DNA of 64,000 nucleotides from Pleomorphovibrio marinus (GCF_003347495.1 NZ_QCXY01000001.1:124001-188000), one strand, 5' to 3'. Shown: positions 33,856-43,318, counted from the stretch's first letter. Program-made: numbers and translations. The notes: a model not told the origin generated them from the letters alone.

Positions 33856-34566
33856 ATGAAAAAAATCAGGTTTGAGGACCTTATCCTATTCGAAAATGCG
33901 GACTACCTTATTATTAATAAGCGACCCTACCTCTCTACCCTAGAGGACAGGCACGAGGCTCAAAATATCCTGGAACTGGCCAGGGAATACATCCCTGATG
34001 CCCAAGTATGCCATAGGCTGGACAAGGAGACTTCAGGCTGCTTGGTGATTGCGAAACACCCAGACGCCTACAGACACCTTTCTATACAATTTGAAGACCG
34101 GCAGGTCATAAAGGTATACCATGCAGTGACAGAGGGGCTGCACGATTTTCAAGACAAGGCCGTGGACAGAAACCTGCAAAGCAGCGCTAAGGGAAAGGCA
34201 AAAATCCATGTGGATGGAAAGCCTGCTTTGACCTACTTCAGCACCATCAAAAAATACCAAGCCCACACCTTGGTGGCATGTCGGCCAGTTACAGGGAGGC
34301 TACATCAAATTCGCGTTCATTTGTCCTTTTTGAATGCACCCATTGTGGGAGATGAACTATACGGGGGGAGGCCTCTCTACCTAAGCCAGCTTAAAAGGAA
34401 GTTTAACCTGAAAAAAGACACAGAGGAACTTCCCATAATGCAGCGGGTGGCACTACATGCACAGTTTATTGGGTTTATTGGATTTTCTGACGAAGAAATC
34501 GCAATCGAAGCACCCTACCCCAAGGATTTTGCAGTATTGGTGAAACAACTGGAAAAAACGGATTGA
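33856..34566 (+). CDS. RluA family pseudouridine synthase
   Basis: 236 residues from the ATG at 33856. The catalytic motif is 'VCHRLDKETSGCLVIAK' with Asp56 as nucleophile; 'VACRPVTGRLHQIRVHLSFLNAPIVGDELYGG' closes the active site. There is no S4 domain. It isomerises uridine to pseudouridine in rRNA or tRNA; the exact target is unknown. The open frame extends 49 codons upstream but these lie in repeat copy C, so the start at 33856 is preferred. As with ispD, the repeat touches the start codon. Confidence 0.9.
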   Translation: MKKIRFEDLILFENADYLIINKRPYLSTLEDRHEAQNILELAREYIPDAQVCHRLDKETSGCLVIAKHPDAYRHLSIQFEDRQVIKVYHAVTEGLHDFQDKAVDRNLQSSAKGKAKIHVDGKPALTYFSTIKKYQAHTLVACRPVTGRLHQIRVHLSFLNAPIVGDELYGGRPLYLSQLKRKFNLKKDTEELPIMQRVALHAQFIGFIGFSDEEIAIEAPYPKDFAVLVKQLEKTD

Positions 34567-34662
34567 GCACTACCTAACCCTACAGTTCCTCTATTCGTTG
34601 CCATTTTCCCCTTCCCTTTCAAGCTATACTTGTGAAAATAAGGCAGTAAAGTAGATTATATT

Positions 34663-34693
34663 TTGCAAATATATTTTATTCCATCTATCTTTG
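34663..34693 (+). promoter_or_regulatory. Promoter of the rplM-rpsI ribosomal protein genes
   Basis: A textbook Bacteroidetes promoter: -33 TTG (34663-34665), 20-base spacer, -7 TATCTTTG (34686-34693). The rplM GTG start lies 56 bases further on. Confidence 0.75.
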
Positions 34694-34749
34694 TGTCCCT
34701 TTTTGAGGGTGAAATGTATTTAACAAGCTAATAATTAAACATTTACACA

Positions 34750-35193
34750 GTGGATACTTTAAGCTATAAGACCATATCTGCTAACAAAGCTACTGTACAG
34801 AAAGAGTGGGTCGTAGTGGATGCCCATTCCATGGTACTAGGTAGGTTTGCGAGTGAGGTGGCAAAAATTTTAAGAGGAAAGCATAAGCCTAACTTCACCC
34901 CTCATGTGGACTGCGGAGACAATGTAATTGTCATCAATGCGGAAAAGGTTAGGCTAACAGGAAAGAAGTGGAACGACAAAGTGTATGTTCGTCATACAGG
35001 GTACCCGGGTGGTCAGCGTATTTCTACCCCTAAGATGTTGATGGAGAAGTCTCCAATCACTCTTGTGGAGAAAGCGGTAAGAGGTATGTTGCCAAAGAGC
35101 AGGCTTGGCAGGAAGCTTTACACCAACCTACACGTATATGCCGGATCAGAGCACCCTCATAGTGCACAGCAACCTAAAGAAGTGAAAATATAA
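34750..35193 (+). CDS. rplM: Ribosomal protein L13
   Basis: 147 residues, started by GTG at 34750 ('MDTLSYKTISANKA'). Family motifs are 'WVVVDAHSMVLGRFASEVAKILRGKHKPNFTPHVDCGDNVIVINAEKVRLTGKKW' and 'AVRGMLPKSRLGRKLYTNLHVYAGSEHPHSAQQP'. Part of the 50S subunit. First gene of rplM-rpsI; the promoter is listed at 34663-34693. Confidence 0.98.
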   Translation: MDTLSYKTISANKATVQKEWVVVDAHSMVLGRFASEVAKILRGKHKPNFTPHVDCGDNVIVINAEKVRLTGKKWNDKVYVRHTGYPGGQRISTPKMLMEKSPITLVEKAVRGMLPKSRLGRKLYTNLHVYAGSEHPHSAQQPKEVKI

Positions 35194-35205
35194 AGCTACC
35201 CGTCA

Positions 35206-35592
35206 ATGGAAATTATAAACAAGATCGGAAGAAGGAAAACATCCGTAGCGAGAATCTACATGCAGCCCGGCAATGGCACCATCACTGTAAACAAGCGTGA
35301 CCTTGCGACTTATTTCCCTTTTGACCTTCACCAAATTGTGGTGAGACAACCTTTGGCATTGGTCAATGAGGATGGTACTTATGACATCAAAATCACCGTA
35401 GATGGTGGTGGGATAAAAGGTCAGGCTGAAGCTATCCGAATGGCTATTTCCCGTGCTCTTTGCGAATTCAATGCAGAGCATAGAGGTGCCTTGAAAAAAG
35501 AGGGATTCCTAACCAGGGACTCCAGAATGGTGGAACGGAAAAAGGCAGGACGCAGAAAAGCAAGGAAAAAATTCCAGTTCTCCAAGCGATAA
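35206..35592 (+). CDS. rpsI: Ribosomal protein S9
   Basis: 128 residues. 'GRRKTSVARIYMQPGNGTITVNKRDL' at the N-terminus, 'GGGIKGQAEAIRMAISRALCEF' in the middle, and 'LTRDSRMVERKKAGRRKARKKFQFSKR' at the end, whose basic tail reaches the decoding P site in the 30S subunit. It begins 12 bases after rplM. Confidence 0.98.
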   Translation: MEIINKIGRRKTSVARIYMQPGNGTITVNKRDLATYFPFDLHQIVVRQPLALVNEDGTYDIKITVDGGGIKGQAEAIRMAISRALCEFNAEHRGALKKEGFLTRDSRMVERKKAGRRKARKKFQFSKR

Positions 35593-35637
35593 TTGGTATT
35601 TCTTTCCCTATACATGTAATCAAATATTTATTTATTA

Positions 35638-36399
35638 ATGGCCAAAATAGAATATAAAGACTTACTGGATGCTGGTGTTCACTTTGGACACTTGACGAGA
35701 AAGTGGGACCCGAGAATGGCGCCGTTTATTTTCATGGAGAAAAACGGCATCCATATCATCGACCTAAACAAAACGCTTGTTTGCCTCGAAGAAGCATCCA
35801 ATGCAATCAAGCAGATAGTACGCTCCGGAAAAAAGGTAATGTTCGTAGCTACTAAAAAACAAGCCAAGGATTTGGTGGCAGAAGAAGCTAGAAGGTTAAA
35901 GATGCCTTACATCACCGAAAGGTGGTTGGGAGGAATGATGACCAACTTCGCCACTATCCGAAAATCCCTGAAGAAGATGTCTTCCATCGATAAGTTGATG
36001 AAGGACGAATCTTATACCAACCTGGCAAAAAAAGAGCGGCTGATGATCACCCGCCAAAGAGAAAAGCTTGATAATGTTCTTGGCGGTATCGCAGAACTTA
36101 CCAGGTTGCCAGCGGCTTTGTTTATTGTAGATATCAAGCGGGAGCATATTGCACTTGCCGAAGCCAAAAAATTAGGTATCCCTGTGTTTGCATTGGTGGA
36201 CACGAACTCCAACCCCAACGAGGTGGATTTCCCTATCCCTGCCAATGACGATGCGTTCAAGTCCATCTCCCTTTTGGTGAAAGCCTTTGGCGCCGCCATA
36301 GAAGAAGGGCTTTCTGAGCGCAAAAAAGATAAAGACGACGCTAAACTTACTGAGGAAGAAGAAGCCAAAAAGGCAGTGGACGCTGAGTCAAACGAATAA
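35638..36399 (+). CDS. rpsB: Ribosomal protein S2
   Basis: 253 residues. '[38 protein letters not shown]' and '[18 protein letters not shown]' identify S2; '[34 protein letters not shown]' is also conserved. The C-terminal ~30 residues are an acidic/lysine tail typical of Bacteroidetes. It lies 45 bases after rpsI and before tsf, with a strong hairpin between rpsB and tsf. Confidence 0.98.
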   Translation: MAKIEYKDLLDAGVHFGHLTRKWDPRMAPFIFMEKNGIHIIDLNKTLVCLEEASNAIKQIVRSGKKVMFVATKKQAKDLVAEEARRLKMPYITERWLGGMMTNFATIRKSLKKMSSIDKLMKDESYTNLAKKERLMITRQREKLDNVLGGIAELTRLPAALFIVDIKREHIALAEAKKLGIPVFALVDTNSNPNEVDFPIPANDDAFKSISLLVKAFGAAIEEGLSERKKDKDDAKLTEEEEAKKAVDAESNE

Positions 36400-36422
36400 T
36401 CCACAATGAAATAACATTGAGC

Positions 36423-36465
36423 AAAAAATTGAACATACGGTTCTTCCTGTGTTCAATTTTTTGTT
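36423..36465 (+). terminator. Terminator or attenuator between rpsB and tsf
   Basis: A 13-base perfect stem (AAAAAATTGAACA / TGTTCAATTTTTT) followed by TTG-TTTTC. It looks like a complete Rho-independent terminator, so tsf may rely on readthrough or on its own promoter in 36466-36551. Confidence 0.8.
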
Positions 36466-36551
36466 TTCATTCCTAAGACCCACATGGCTTTATTGACAGG
36501 AAGGGTCAATTCCAATTTAAGAACCATTCATTTTATTAAATAGAAACAACA

Positions 36552-37382
36552 ATGGCTATTACTGCACAAGAGGTAAACAAATTGAGACAAATGACCGGAG
36601 CCGGTATGATGGACTGTAAAAAGGCACTTACCGAAGCTGAAGGCGACTTTGAGAAAGCTATTGATATCCTGCGAAAAAAGGGACAAAAAGTCTCTGCCTC
36701 AAGGGCAGACCGTGAAACGAAAGAAGGCGTAGTGGCTACACACGTAAGCGAAGATGGCAGCAAAGGCACCATGATCTCCTTGACTTGCGAAACCGACTTC
36801 GTAGCCAAAAATGAAGAGTTTGTAGCCTTGGCTAATAGTATCTTGGAAGCTGCCGTAAAAGAAAACGCTTCCTCTGTGGAAACTGTTTTGGCACTACCTT
36901 ACGAGAACATCACCATCGGGGAGAAAATCACCGAGATGACAGGTAAAATAGGGGAGAAAATCGAAGTTTCCCACTTGGAAAGAGTGACTGGAGAAAAGGT
37001 AGAACCCTATATCCACTCCAACGGCAAACTCGGTGTATTGGTGGCCCTCACCAATACCAACGGAGCTGATGTAGAAGAGGCAGGAAAGGATGTGGCAATG
37101 CAAATTGCTGCGATGAATCCTGTAGCTGTGGACAAGGATGGCGTGGATGCCACTATGGTAGAGCGTGAAATCGAAGTAGGTAAGGACCAGGCACGCCAGG
37201 AAGGTAAGCCAGAGGCCATGCTCGAAAAAATCGCTATGGGAAAACTAAATAAATTTTACAAGGAGAACACCCTGCTTAGCCAGGCTTTCGTGAAAGACAG
37301 CAGCAAGACCATTGCACAATACCTTGATGGAGTAAACAAAGGTTTGACTGTAGCTGAATTTAAGCGAATCTCTATAGGATAA
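36552..37382 (+). CDS. tsf: Elongation factor Ts
   Basis: 276 residues. The N-terminal UBA-like domain carries 'VNKLRQMTGAGMMDCKKALTEAEGDFEKAIDILRKKG'; the core contains 'CETDFVAKNEEFVALA', the TDFV motif that inserts into EF-Tu to release GDP. It ends 'SKTIAQYLDGVNKGLTVAEFKRISIG'. Following rpsB, as in most bacteria; the spacing is 152 bases with a terminator-like hairpin inside. Confidence 0.98.
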   Translation: MAITAQEVNKLRQMTGAGMMDCKKALTEAEGDFEKAIDILRKKGQKVSASRADRETKEGVVATHVSEDGSKGTMISLTCETDFVAKNEEFVALANSILEAAVKENASSVETVLALPYENITIGEKITEMTGKIGEKIEVSHLERVTGEKVEPYIHSNGKLGVLVALTNTNGADVEEAGKDVAMQIAAMNPVAVDKDGVDATMVEREIEVGKDQARQEGKPEAMLEKIAMGKLNKFYKENTLLSQAFVKDSSKTIAQYLDGVNKGLTVAEFKRISIG

Positions 37383-37402
37383 TTCGTAAAACACCTTTTT
37401 GA

Positions 37403-37430
37403 AAATCCCGGCTAGTCCGGGATTTTTTTT
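37403..37430 (+). terminator. Rho-independent terminator after tsf
   Basis: ATCCCGG-CTAGT-CCGGGAT stem followed by eight T. Confidence 0.93.
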
Positions 37431-37470
37431 GTCTTTTTCTCAGGAGAGTTTTGACACTATTTCCAAAAGA

Positions 37471-38166
37471 TCATTTACACAGGGTCATCTCCACAAATTG
37501 GGAAGCTGCGTTTACACCCAGGGAAGGGCTGATAGGATGAATCCCCAAGCTCAAACCCCTCAAGATAAAAAGCACACCTATAAACATGGCTAAATAAGGA
37601 AGGCCGCGATTTAATTTCAGCCTGGCTGTCTGGGTCAACAGCTTTGGGGACAGCATCATCAATAAAAGTGCAGGCACCGTACCCAACCCGAACAAGGCCA
37701 TGTATAATGCCCCTGTCATGGGATTTTGGGTTCCCATGGAAGCCACTAAGGCCAGGTAAACCATGCCGCAAGGCAAAAGGCCATTAAGCATCCCTGAGAA
37801 GAAAAAAGCTTTAGACCCTCCTTTTCTTATATAGGAGCCCAAATTTGTCTTCAACTTAGCCACCCCACCAAACCAGCCAGTGCCCGCGATAATTCTTTCC
37901 GATCTTTTGTAGTATAAAGCCATCAGTATCATCAGGCCTCCTAGAAATATGGATAGCCATTGCTGAATACCTGCCAAGGCCAAGGAAAACCCCAAAGTTC
38001 CTATAACCGTACCCAGAAAAGCATAGGTTGTGGTTCGGCCTAAGTTGTATAGCAATTTTTGTATCAACCGGGATCTATTCGCGGATACAGCCATGGCAAT
38101 TGGGCCACACATCCCCACACAATGAAAGGATCCCAAAAAACCAAATGCAAATGCTGACCAGAGCAT
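37471..38166 (-). CDS. TauE/SafE (UreH-like) membrane protein of the cbb3 cluster
   Basis: 231 residues, six membrane helices. It begins 'MLWSAFAFGFLGSFHCVGMCGPIAMAV'; the HCxGMCGP motif is typical of the cytochrome/copper-handling subgroup of this family, often last in cbb3 assembly gene sets of Bacteroidetes. It is probably a metal or sulfur-compound transporter helping oxidase maturation; that role is inferred from position. Its ATG overlaps the ccoH stop (TGATG). Confidence 0.85.
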   Translation of the reverse strand: MLWSAFAFGFLGSFHCVGMCGPIAMAVSANRSRLIQKLLYNLGRTTTYAFLGTVIGTLGFSLALAGIQQWLSIFLGGLMILMALYYKRSERIIAGTGWFGGVAKLKTNLGSYIRKGGSKAFFFSGMLNGLLPCGMVYLALVASMGTQNPMTGALYMALFGLGTVPALLLMMLSPKLLTQTARLKLNRGLPYLAMFIGVLFILRGLSLGIHPISPSLGVNAASQFVEMTLCK

Positions 38167-38591
38167 CAGAGGTCAACTTTTTTCTCCTCGTAATAGGATA
38201 GGCCATCCCTTTCCCAAGTAAGCTTGAGGTGCCAGTACCCAGGCTTTAGTACCTTCAGTTCCACCATTCGGGATTCCTTGTCTCCGCCCTCTATTTTTAA
38301 CTTCTGGTCCAGCCTTGCATCAGATGGCCTGAATAAATGGAGACTACCACTTGCCCCCTCTGGGAGATCCAGTGCCAGCTCCTTGTTTGCTGCGTCATAT
38401 TGCAGGACATTTACCCCTAGGTCCCGGCTATTGATCACCTTGTCTATGTGCTCTTGGTACTTGATTTCCTCTTCATAGTAGTTCTGCGTGACTAAATGAA
38501 GGTCATCTTGCTTTATACAAATAGTAACCATGGTAACCATTATGGCAGCAAAAGCCACAAATACCAGTACGATTGCATTTCCCCAATTCAT
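38166..38591 (-). CDS. ccoH: FixH/CcoH family protein
   Basis: 141 residues. One N-terminal helix ('NWGNAIVLVFVAFAAIMVTMVTICI') anchors it, then 'NYYEEEIKYQEHIDKVI', the characteristic FixH motif, and a beta-rich domain ending 'GYWHLKLTWERDGLSYYEEKKVDL'. CcoH aids cbb3 oxidase assembly and stability. It starts 24 bases after ccoG and is coupled to the next gene by a one-base overlap. Confidence 0.88.
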   Translation of the reverse strand: MNWGNAIVLVFVAFAAIMVTMVTICIKQDDLHLVTQNYYEEEIKYQEHIDKVINSRDLGVNVLQYDAANKELALDLPEGASGSLHLFRPSDARLDQKLKIEGGDKESRMVELKVLKPGYWHLKLTWERDGLSYYEEKKVDL

Positions 38592-38615
38592 GTTGTGTCT
38601 GTTAAGTTTGTATAT

Positions 38616-40040
38616 TTATTGTGCGCCCGAGGGTCCCACAAAACTTGTTTTAATACGTTTTATCACTTCTCCATCACTTTTGAGAAGAAGTACCACATCT
38701 CCCTGACTAAAAGGGAGGTCTTTTTTTTCCTTGGTCAGGAAAAACCTCCCTTCATATTTTGACTGTCCTTTTACTATCCATGCCTTTTCGCCAATTCTTT
38801 CCAGGGAGAAACTCTCATCTTCAGGTTCTAGCTCGATGGTTTGCTCGTCAAAGGTTTTATTGATAAAAGTAACCTCATATAAATTGCTGATTTCCCCTTC
38901 CTGTCTTTCCTGATAAGTCATCCCCCTAAACCTGGTAACTGTAGCCCCAATTTCAGAACGGGTGGTCAATAGTCCAACGAATGCGGCAATCAACAAAACC
39001 AATACCACAGAATAACCTTTTACCCTTGCCGAAAAAAGCTTTTGGTTGCCACTCTGTATACTTGTCTCAGAGGCATAGCGGATCAATCCCGTAGGTCGGT
39101 TTACTTTCAGCATCACCTCATCACAGGCATCCATACAAGCGGTGCAATTCACACATTCCATTTGAACCCCGTTTCGTATGTCTATACCTGTTGGGCAAAC
39201 CTGCACACATAAAGTACAATCTACACAATCGCCTTTTTCCTCGCTTTGCAACTCTTCTTTATGCTTCCGGATAGGGCCTCTCGGCTCACCCCTCACGTAA
39301 TCGTAGGCTACATTGATGCTGTTGTCATCCAACATGACTCCCTGGAGCCTACCATAGGGGCACATCACGGTACAGGCCTGCTCCCTGAACCATGTAAACA
39401 CAAACAGGAAGATGCCTGTAAATACCATCAACCCTATAAAACCCGCGATGTTGGCTGAAGGAGGTTGTGAAATTATTTCTGCTACCTCTTCTACCCCGAT
39501 GAGGTAGGCCATCACCAAATGGGAAATAAGGAGGGAAATCACTACAAAGAGGAACATTTTCGCTCCTTTCTTCCAGATTTTCTCCGCATTCCAGGGCATC
39601 AGGTTCAACTTTCTCTGCTGGCTGGCGTCCCCCTCTATCCAATATTCGATTTTTCTGAACACCATCTCCATAAAAATGGTCTGTGGGCAAATCCACCCAC
39701 AAAACACCCTTCCAAATACTACGGTAAACAGAATAACAAATACTACCAAGATCAGCAGCAGAAAAATCAGCAAATAAGTATCCTGGGGCCAAAAAACGGC
39801 TCCGAAAATCACAAATTTTCTTTCGAAAATATTGAAAAGCAAAAGAGGTTGCCCATTCACCTTTATAAAGGGACCTGCGAATAGCAAACCAAGTAAAAGC
39901 CATGAGACATATGTCCTCCAGCGGTAGAATTTACCACTTACCTTTTTGGGATAAATCCAGTTTCTCTTTCCATCATCCATTATGGTGGCCAAAGAATCCC
40001 TGAATTTATCGGGTTGGTTTTGAGGTTGTTTATGGCTCAT
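38616..40040 (-). CDS. ccoG: Cytochrome c oxidase accessory protein CcoG
   Basis: 474 residues. An inner-membrane iron-sulfur protein thought to reduce copper(II) for cbb3 assembly. Membrane helices alternate with 'GRVFCGWICPQTIFMEMVFRKIEYWIEG' and 'EQACTVMCPYGRLQG'. Two 4Fe-4S motifs follow ('CVDCTLCVQVCPTGIDIRNG' and 'CVNCTACMDACDEVM'). The last ~120 residues form the periplasmic Ig-like domain ('ISNLYEVTFINKTFDEQTIEL'). It is 28 bases downstream of ccoP. Confidence 0.96.
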   Translation of the reverse strand: MSHKQPQNQPDKFRDSLATIMDDGKRNWIYPKKVSGKFYRWRTYVSWLLLGLLFAGPFIKVNGQPLLLFNIFERKFVIFGAVFWPQDTYLLIFLLLILVVFVILFTVVFGRVFCGWICPQTIFMEMVFRKIEYWIEGDASQQRKLNLMPWNAEKIWKKGAKMFLFVVISLLISHLVMAYLIGVEEVAEIISQPPSANIAGFIGLMVFTGIFLFVFTWFREQACTVMCPYGRLQGVMLDDNSINVAYDYVRGEPRGPIRKHKEELQSEEKGDCVDCTLCVQVCPTGIDIRNGVQMECVNCTACMDACDEVMLKVNRPTGLIRYASETSIQSGNQKLFSARVKGYSVVLVLLIAAFVGLLTTRSEIGATVTRFRGMTYQERQEGEISNLYEVTFINKTFDEQTIELEPEDESFSLERIGEKAWIVKGQSKYEGRFFLTKEKKDLPFSQGDVVLLLKSDGEVIKRIKTSFVGPSGAQ

Positions 40041-40068
40041 GGCTCAGATTTTTTTTTCACCAATGCGG

Positions 40069-40986
40069 TTATTCCGCAGGGGTCAATTCAAGTTCATCGT
40101 CAGTAAGTGCGTCTGTGGGCTCTTCTATGGCTGGTTCAAATGGCTCTCCCTGAGGCTCTTTGGGGTTCGATGGCGTTGTGCCCACCAGTGTCAATACATA
40201 GCTGGAAACCTGCTGCATTTCCAATGGACTCATCTGGTCTTGCCATGGCACCATTCCTTTCTCTATCACTCCGTATTTCACCACTGTGAAAATATCTTCG
40301 ATGGCTCCCCCGTGTATCCAGTATTCATCGGTGAGGTTTGGCCCCACGCCTCCGCCACCATCTACGGCATGACAGGCTGCACAGTTTGCCTCATATAAAG
40401 TCTGGCCTGCCCTAATGGATGGCCCTGAGGCATCAAATTGCACGGTATTCTCATCGATATCCGCCTCCGCAAGGGCCATTCTTTCCTCTGCTCTCACAGC
40501 AGCTACCCGCAATTCCTCCTCATACTCCTCTATCTGGGTTTTGCCAAATCCCAAAACCAAATAATTAAATACATATACCACCGCAAATAAAATGGAAGAA
40601 TAAAAGAGGTACTTCAACCATGGAGGCATGAAATTATCCAATTCCACTATCCCATCATAGCTATGGTCCATCATGATATCTTTCTCCTTCTCTACTGGCT
40701 TCATTTGGCCGGAAATGTACTTTTCATTGAATTTTTGCCACCATGATACCTGCTCTACCGATACTGGTGGTTGTAAAATTTTCTTTAAAAAAGCAAGGAA
40801 ATAAAGCAGTAAACCCATCAAGGCCACAATCAACAATAGCACTATCCCAATAATCACCAAAAGTGTGACTTCAGAACTTCCCAGCTTAGAGAGGTCGTTT
40901 ATCCATTGCGTTTCAGACTGGGCAAATGCAGAACCGGATACGGTTACCAATAAGCCGAAAAGGGGCAACAATTTATTTATTTTCAT
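40069..40986 (-). CDS. ccoP: cbb3 oxidase subunit III (CcoP), monoheme
   Basis: 305 residues from the ATG at 40986 (the frame is open to 41013); this start gives a signal-like 'MKINKLLPLFGLLVTVSGSAFAQ' and overlaps ccoQ by 14 bases. Two further membrane helices at ~45-70 and ~145-165 flank the CcoP-type 'DGIVELDNFMPPWLKYLFYSSILFAVVYV'. The c-type domain has one heme site, CAACH in 'LYEANCAACHAVDG', with Met ligand in 'KGMVPW'. Proteobacterial CcoP has two heme sites; here there is one. The tail is acidic. Confidence 0.92.
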   Translation of the reverse strand: MKINKLLPLFGLLVTVSGSAFAQSETQWINDLSKLGSSEVTLLVIIGIVLLLIVALMGLLLYFLAFLKKILQPPVSVEQVSWWQKFNEKYISGQMKPVEKEKDIMMDHSYDGIVELDNFMPPWLKYLFYSSILFAVVYVFNYLVLGFGKTQIEEYEEELRVAAVRAEERMALAEADIDENTVQFDASGPSIRAGQTLYEANCAACHAVDGGGGVGPNLTDEYWIHGGAIEDIFTVVKYGVIEKGMVPWQDQMSPLEMQQVSSYVLTLVGTTPSNPKEPQGEPFEPAIEEPTDALTDDELELTPAE

Positions 40987-41164
40987 GGCTCTCTTCATTT
41001 TTAGGTTCATCATTAAAAGGCATACTGCTCATATGATCCACATAGCCTTTATCCACCTTGAATACCCAGATAAACATCCCCAGGAAGAAGGTAACAAATA
41101 TGAGCAGGGAGATAATAGGGTATATCTCAATGTTCTCTATCGATCTTAATAATTCCTTATGCAT
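40973..41164 (-). CDS. ccoQ: CcoQ-like small subunit of cbb3 oxidase
   Basis: 63 residues with a single membrane helix ('IYPIISLLIFVTFFLGMFIWVFKVDKGYVDHMSSMP'). The W-x-F-K/x-D-K-x-Y after the helix is the usual CcoQ pattern. It probably stabilises the oxidase complex. It lies between the fused ccoNO (11 bases) and ccoP (overlapping). Confidence 0.85.
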   Translation of the reverse strand: MHKELLRSIENIEIYPIISLLIFVTFFLGMFIWVFKVDKGYVDHMSSMPFNDEPKNEESHENK

Positions 41165-41175
41165 AGCTAATCAAT

Positions 41176-43317
41176 TTAAGGGTTGTCTGCTGTGGTTTTT
41201 TTAATATCAGTCCCTAATCGCTGTAGATAAGCAATAAGAGCCACTATTTCCTTGTCGGAGGAAACTTCTACCCCAGCTTCTTTGAGGTTTTGCACAATCT
41301 GCTCCGCCTGAATATTCAAGTCCTGTATGGCGATTTCGTCATAATCCTCAGGGTAAGGAACGCCAAGCTTTTGCAGGGTCCTGATTTTAGCACCTATGTC
41401 GTCATGGCTCATTGAGTTTGTGACCAGCCAAGGGTAAGGTGGCATCAGAGAGCCAGGGGACATCAGCCTAGGATCCACCATATGGTGATAATGCCAACTA
41501 TCGGGATACTTACCCCCTACACGGTGTAGGTCAGGACCAGTACGTTTGGAACCCCACAAAAACGGACGGTCATACACAAATTCCCCTGCCTTGGAATACT
41601 CTCCATACCTTTCGGTTTCGGAACGGAAAGGTCTAATCATTTGGGAATGACAACCTACACAGCCATGGGAAATATACAAATCCCTGCCCTGAAGTTCCAA
41701 TGGGGTATAAGGCTGAACTGTGCTTATGGTTGGTACATTGGATTTCACTAAAATCGTAGGAACAATTTCGATAATACCACCAATAAGTATTGCCACCAAA
41801 GCCAGTACGGTGAAAAAAACAGGCCTTCTCTCCCAGTTTCTATGCCAATGCTCCCCTGCTATATTCAAGTCCTTTTCCTTCTTAGGTAATGCAGGAGCTT
41901 CATCCAGTTCTTCTTCCTGGAATGTTCCTTGAGCAGCGGTCTTCACCAGGTTATAAACCATGACAATTGCCCCAGAGAGGTAAAGCAGCCCACCAAAAGC
42001 CCTGAGCATGTACATGGGCACGATTTCTATTACGGTTTCCAGGAAATTGGGATAAGCCAACCTGCCAGAATCTGCAAATTCTTTCCACATTAGGCTCTGG
42101 GTAAGTGCCGCTACGTACATGGGAAGGGCATAGAAAAGAATTCCCATGGTACCCATCCAAAAGTGGGTATTTGCCAATTTGGTAGAAAAAAGTGTCGTTT
42201 TCCACATTCTTGGCCACAACCAGTATAGCATGGAGAAGGTGAGGAATCCATTCCATCCCAGCCCTCCAATATGTACGTGGGCCACTATCCAATCTGTGTA
42301 GTGCGCGATGGCATTTACATTCTTCAGGGAAAGCAAGGGCCCTTCGAAAGTGGCCATTCCATATGCCGTGACGGCCACCACCATAAACTTAAGGACAGGG
42401 TCTCTTCGCACCTTGTCCCAAGCTCCTCTGAGTGTCAGGAGTCCATTTACCATTCCTCCCCATGAGGGTGCGATCAACATTATGGAAAAGGCTACACCAA
42501 GCACCTGTGCCCATTCTGGTAAGGCGGTATAAAGCAAATGGTGAGGGCCCGCCCATATATAGATAAAGATCAGCGACCAAAAATGAATTATGGATAGTTT
42601 GTAACTATACACCGGCCTGTTTGCTGCCTTGGGTAGGTAGTAGTACATAAGCCCCAAAAAAGGAGTAGTCAGAAAGAAAGCGACCGCATTATGGCCATAC
42701 CACCATTGCACCAGTGCATCTTGTACACCTGCATAAGCCGAGTAGCTTTTAAAGAAACTTACTGGCAAAGCTAGTGAGTTGAAGATATGCAGTACTGCTA
42801 CTGTCACGAAAGAAGCCAGGTAAAACCAGATGGCCACATACATGTGCTTTTCCCTTCTTTTTATCAAGGCACCTATCATGTTTGCCCCAAAAGCAACCCA
42901 CACCACTGCGATGAGTATATCGATGGGCCATTCCAGTTCCGCATATTCCTTGGAGGTGGTAAGCCCCAAGGGAAGGGTTATCACTGCCAACACAATAATC
43001 AACTGCCAACCCCAAAAATGAAACCAACTCAATGTTTTATTCCACATAGGGGTTTTAAGGAGCCTAGGCATGGAATAATAAATGCCTGCAAAAATAGCAT
43101 TCCCCACAAAGGCAAAGATAACGGCATTGGTATGCAGTGGCCGGATCCTACCAAATGTGGTGTAGGGGTTGCCCAAATTGGCTTCGGGCAAAAATAGCTG
43201 GGTGGCTGCCAGCACCCCGATCAGCATCCCGGCAAGCCCCCAAATAATTGTGGCTGCACCGAAATATTTTACGATCTTGTTGTCGTAACTAAACCGTTCA
43301 AGCGTTGTTCCTGACAT
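41176..43317 (-). CDS. ccoNO: Fused cbb3 oxidase subunits I and II (CcoN-CcoO)
   Basis: 713 residues. Residues ~1-480 are CcoN: twelve or so helices with heme and copper histidines in 'RPLHTNAVIFAFVG', 'WYGHNAVAFFLTTPFLG', 'WAGPHHLLYTALP', and 'VAHVHIGGLGWNG'. After a linker with 'HWHRNWERRPVFFTVLALVAILIGGIIEIVPTILV' comes CcoO (~495-713), with the heme c motif CVGCH in 'GCVGCHSQMIRPFRSETERYGEYS', and 'MPPYPWL' carrying the axial Met. In most proteobacteria these are two proteins. The complex reduces oxygen at high affinity and pumps protons. It starts one base after the ccoS stop. Confidence 0.97.
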   Translation of the reverse strand: MSGTTLERFSYDNKIVKYFGAATIIWGLAGMLIGVLAATQLFLPEANLGNPYTTFGRIRPLHTNAVIFAFVGNAIFAGIYYSMPRLLKTPMWNKTLSWFHFWGWQLIIVLAVITLPLGLTTSKEYAELEWPIDILIAVVWVAFGANMIGALIKRREKHMYVAIWFYLASFVTVAVLHIFNSLALPVSFFKSYSAYAGVQDALVQWWYGHNAVAFFLTTPFLGLMYYYLPKAANRPVYSYKLSIIHFWSLIFIYIWAGPHHLLYTALPEWAQVLGVAFSIMLIAPSWGGMVNGLLTLRGAWDKVRRDPVLKFMVVAVTAYGMATFEGPLLSLKNVNAIAHYTDWIVAHVHIGGLGWNGFLTFSMLYWLWPRMWKTTLFSTKLANTHFWMGTMGILFYALPMYVAALTQSLMWKEFADSGRLAYPNFLETVIEIVPMYMLRAFGGLLYLSGAIVMVYNLVKTAAQGTFQEEELDEAPALPKKEKDLNIAGEHWHRNWERRPVFFTVLALVAILIGGIIEIVPTILVKSNVPTISTVQPYTPLELQGRDLYISHGCVGCHSQMIRPFRSETERYGEYSKAGEFVYDRPFLWGSKRTGPDLHRVGGKYPDSWHYHHMVDPRLMSPGSLMPPYPWLVTNSMSHDDIGAKIRTLQKLGVPYPEDYDEIAIQDLNIQAEQIVQNLKEAGVEVSSDKEIVALIAYLQRLGTDIKKTTADNP

Positions 43318-43318
43318 A

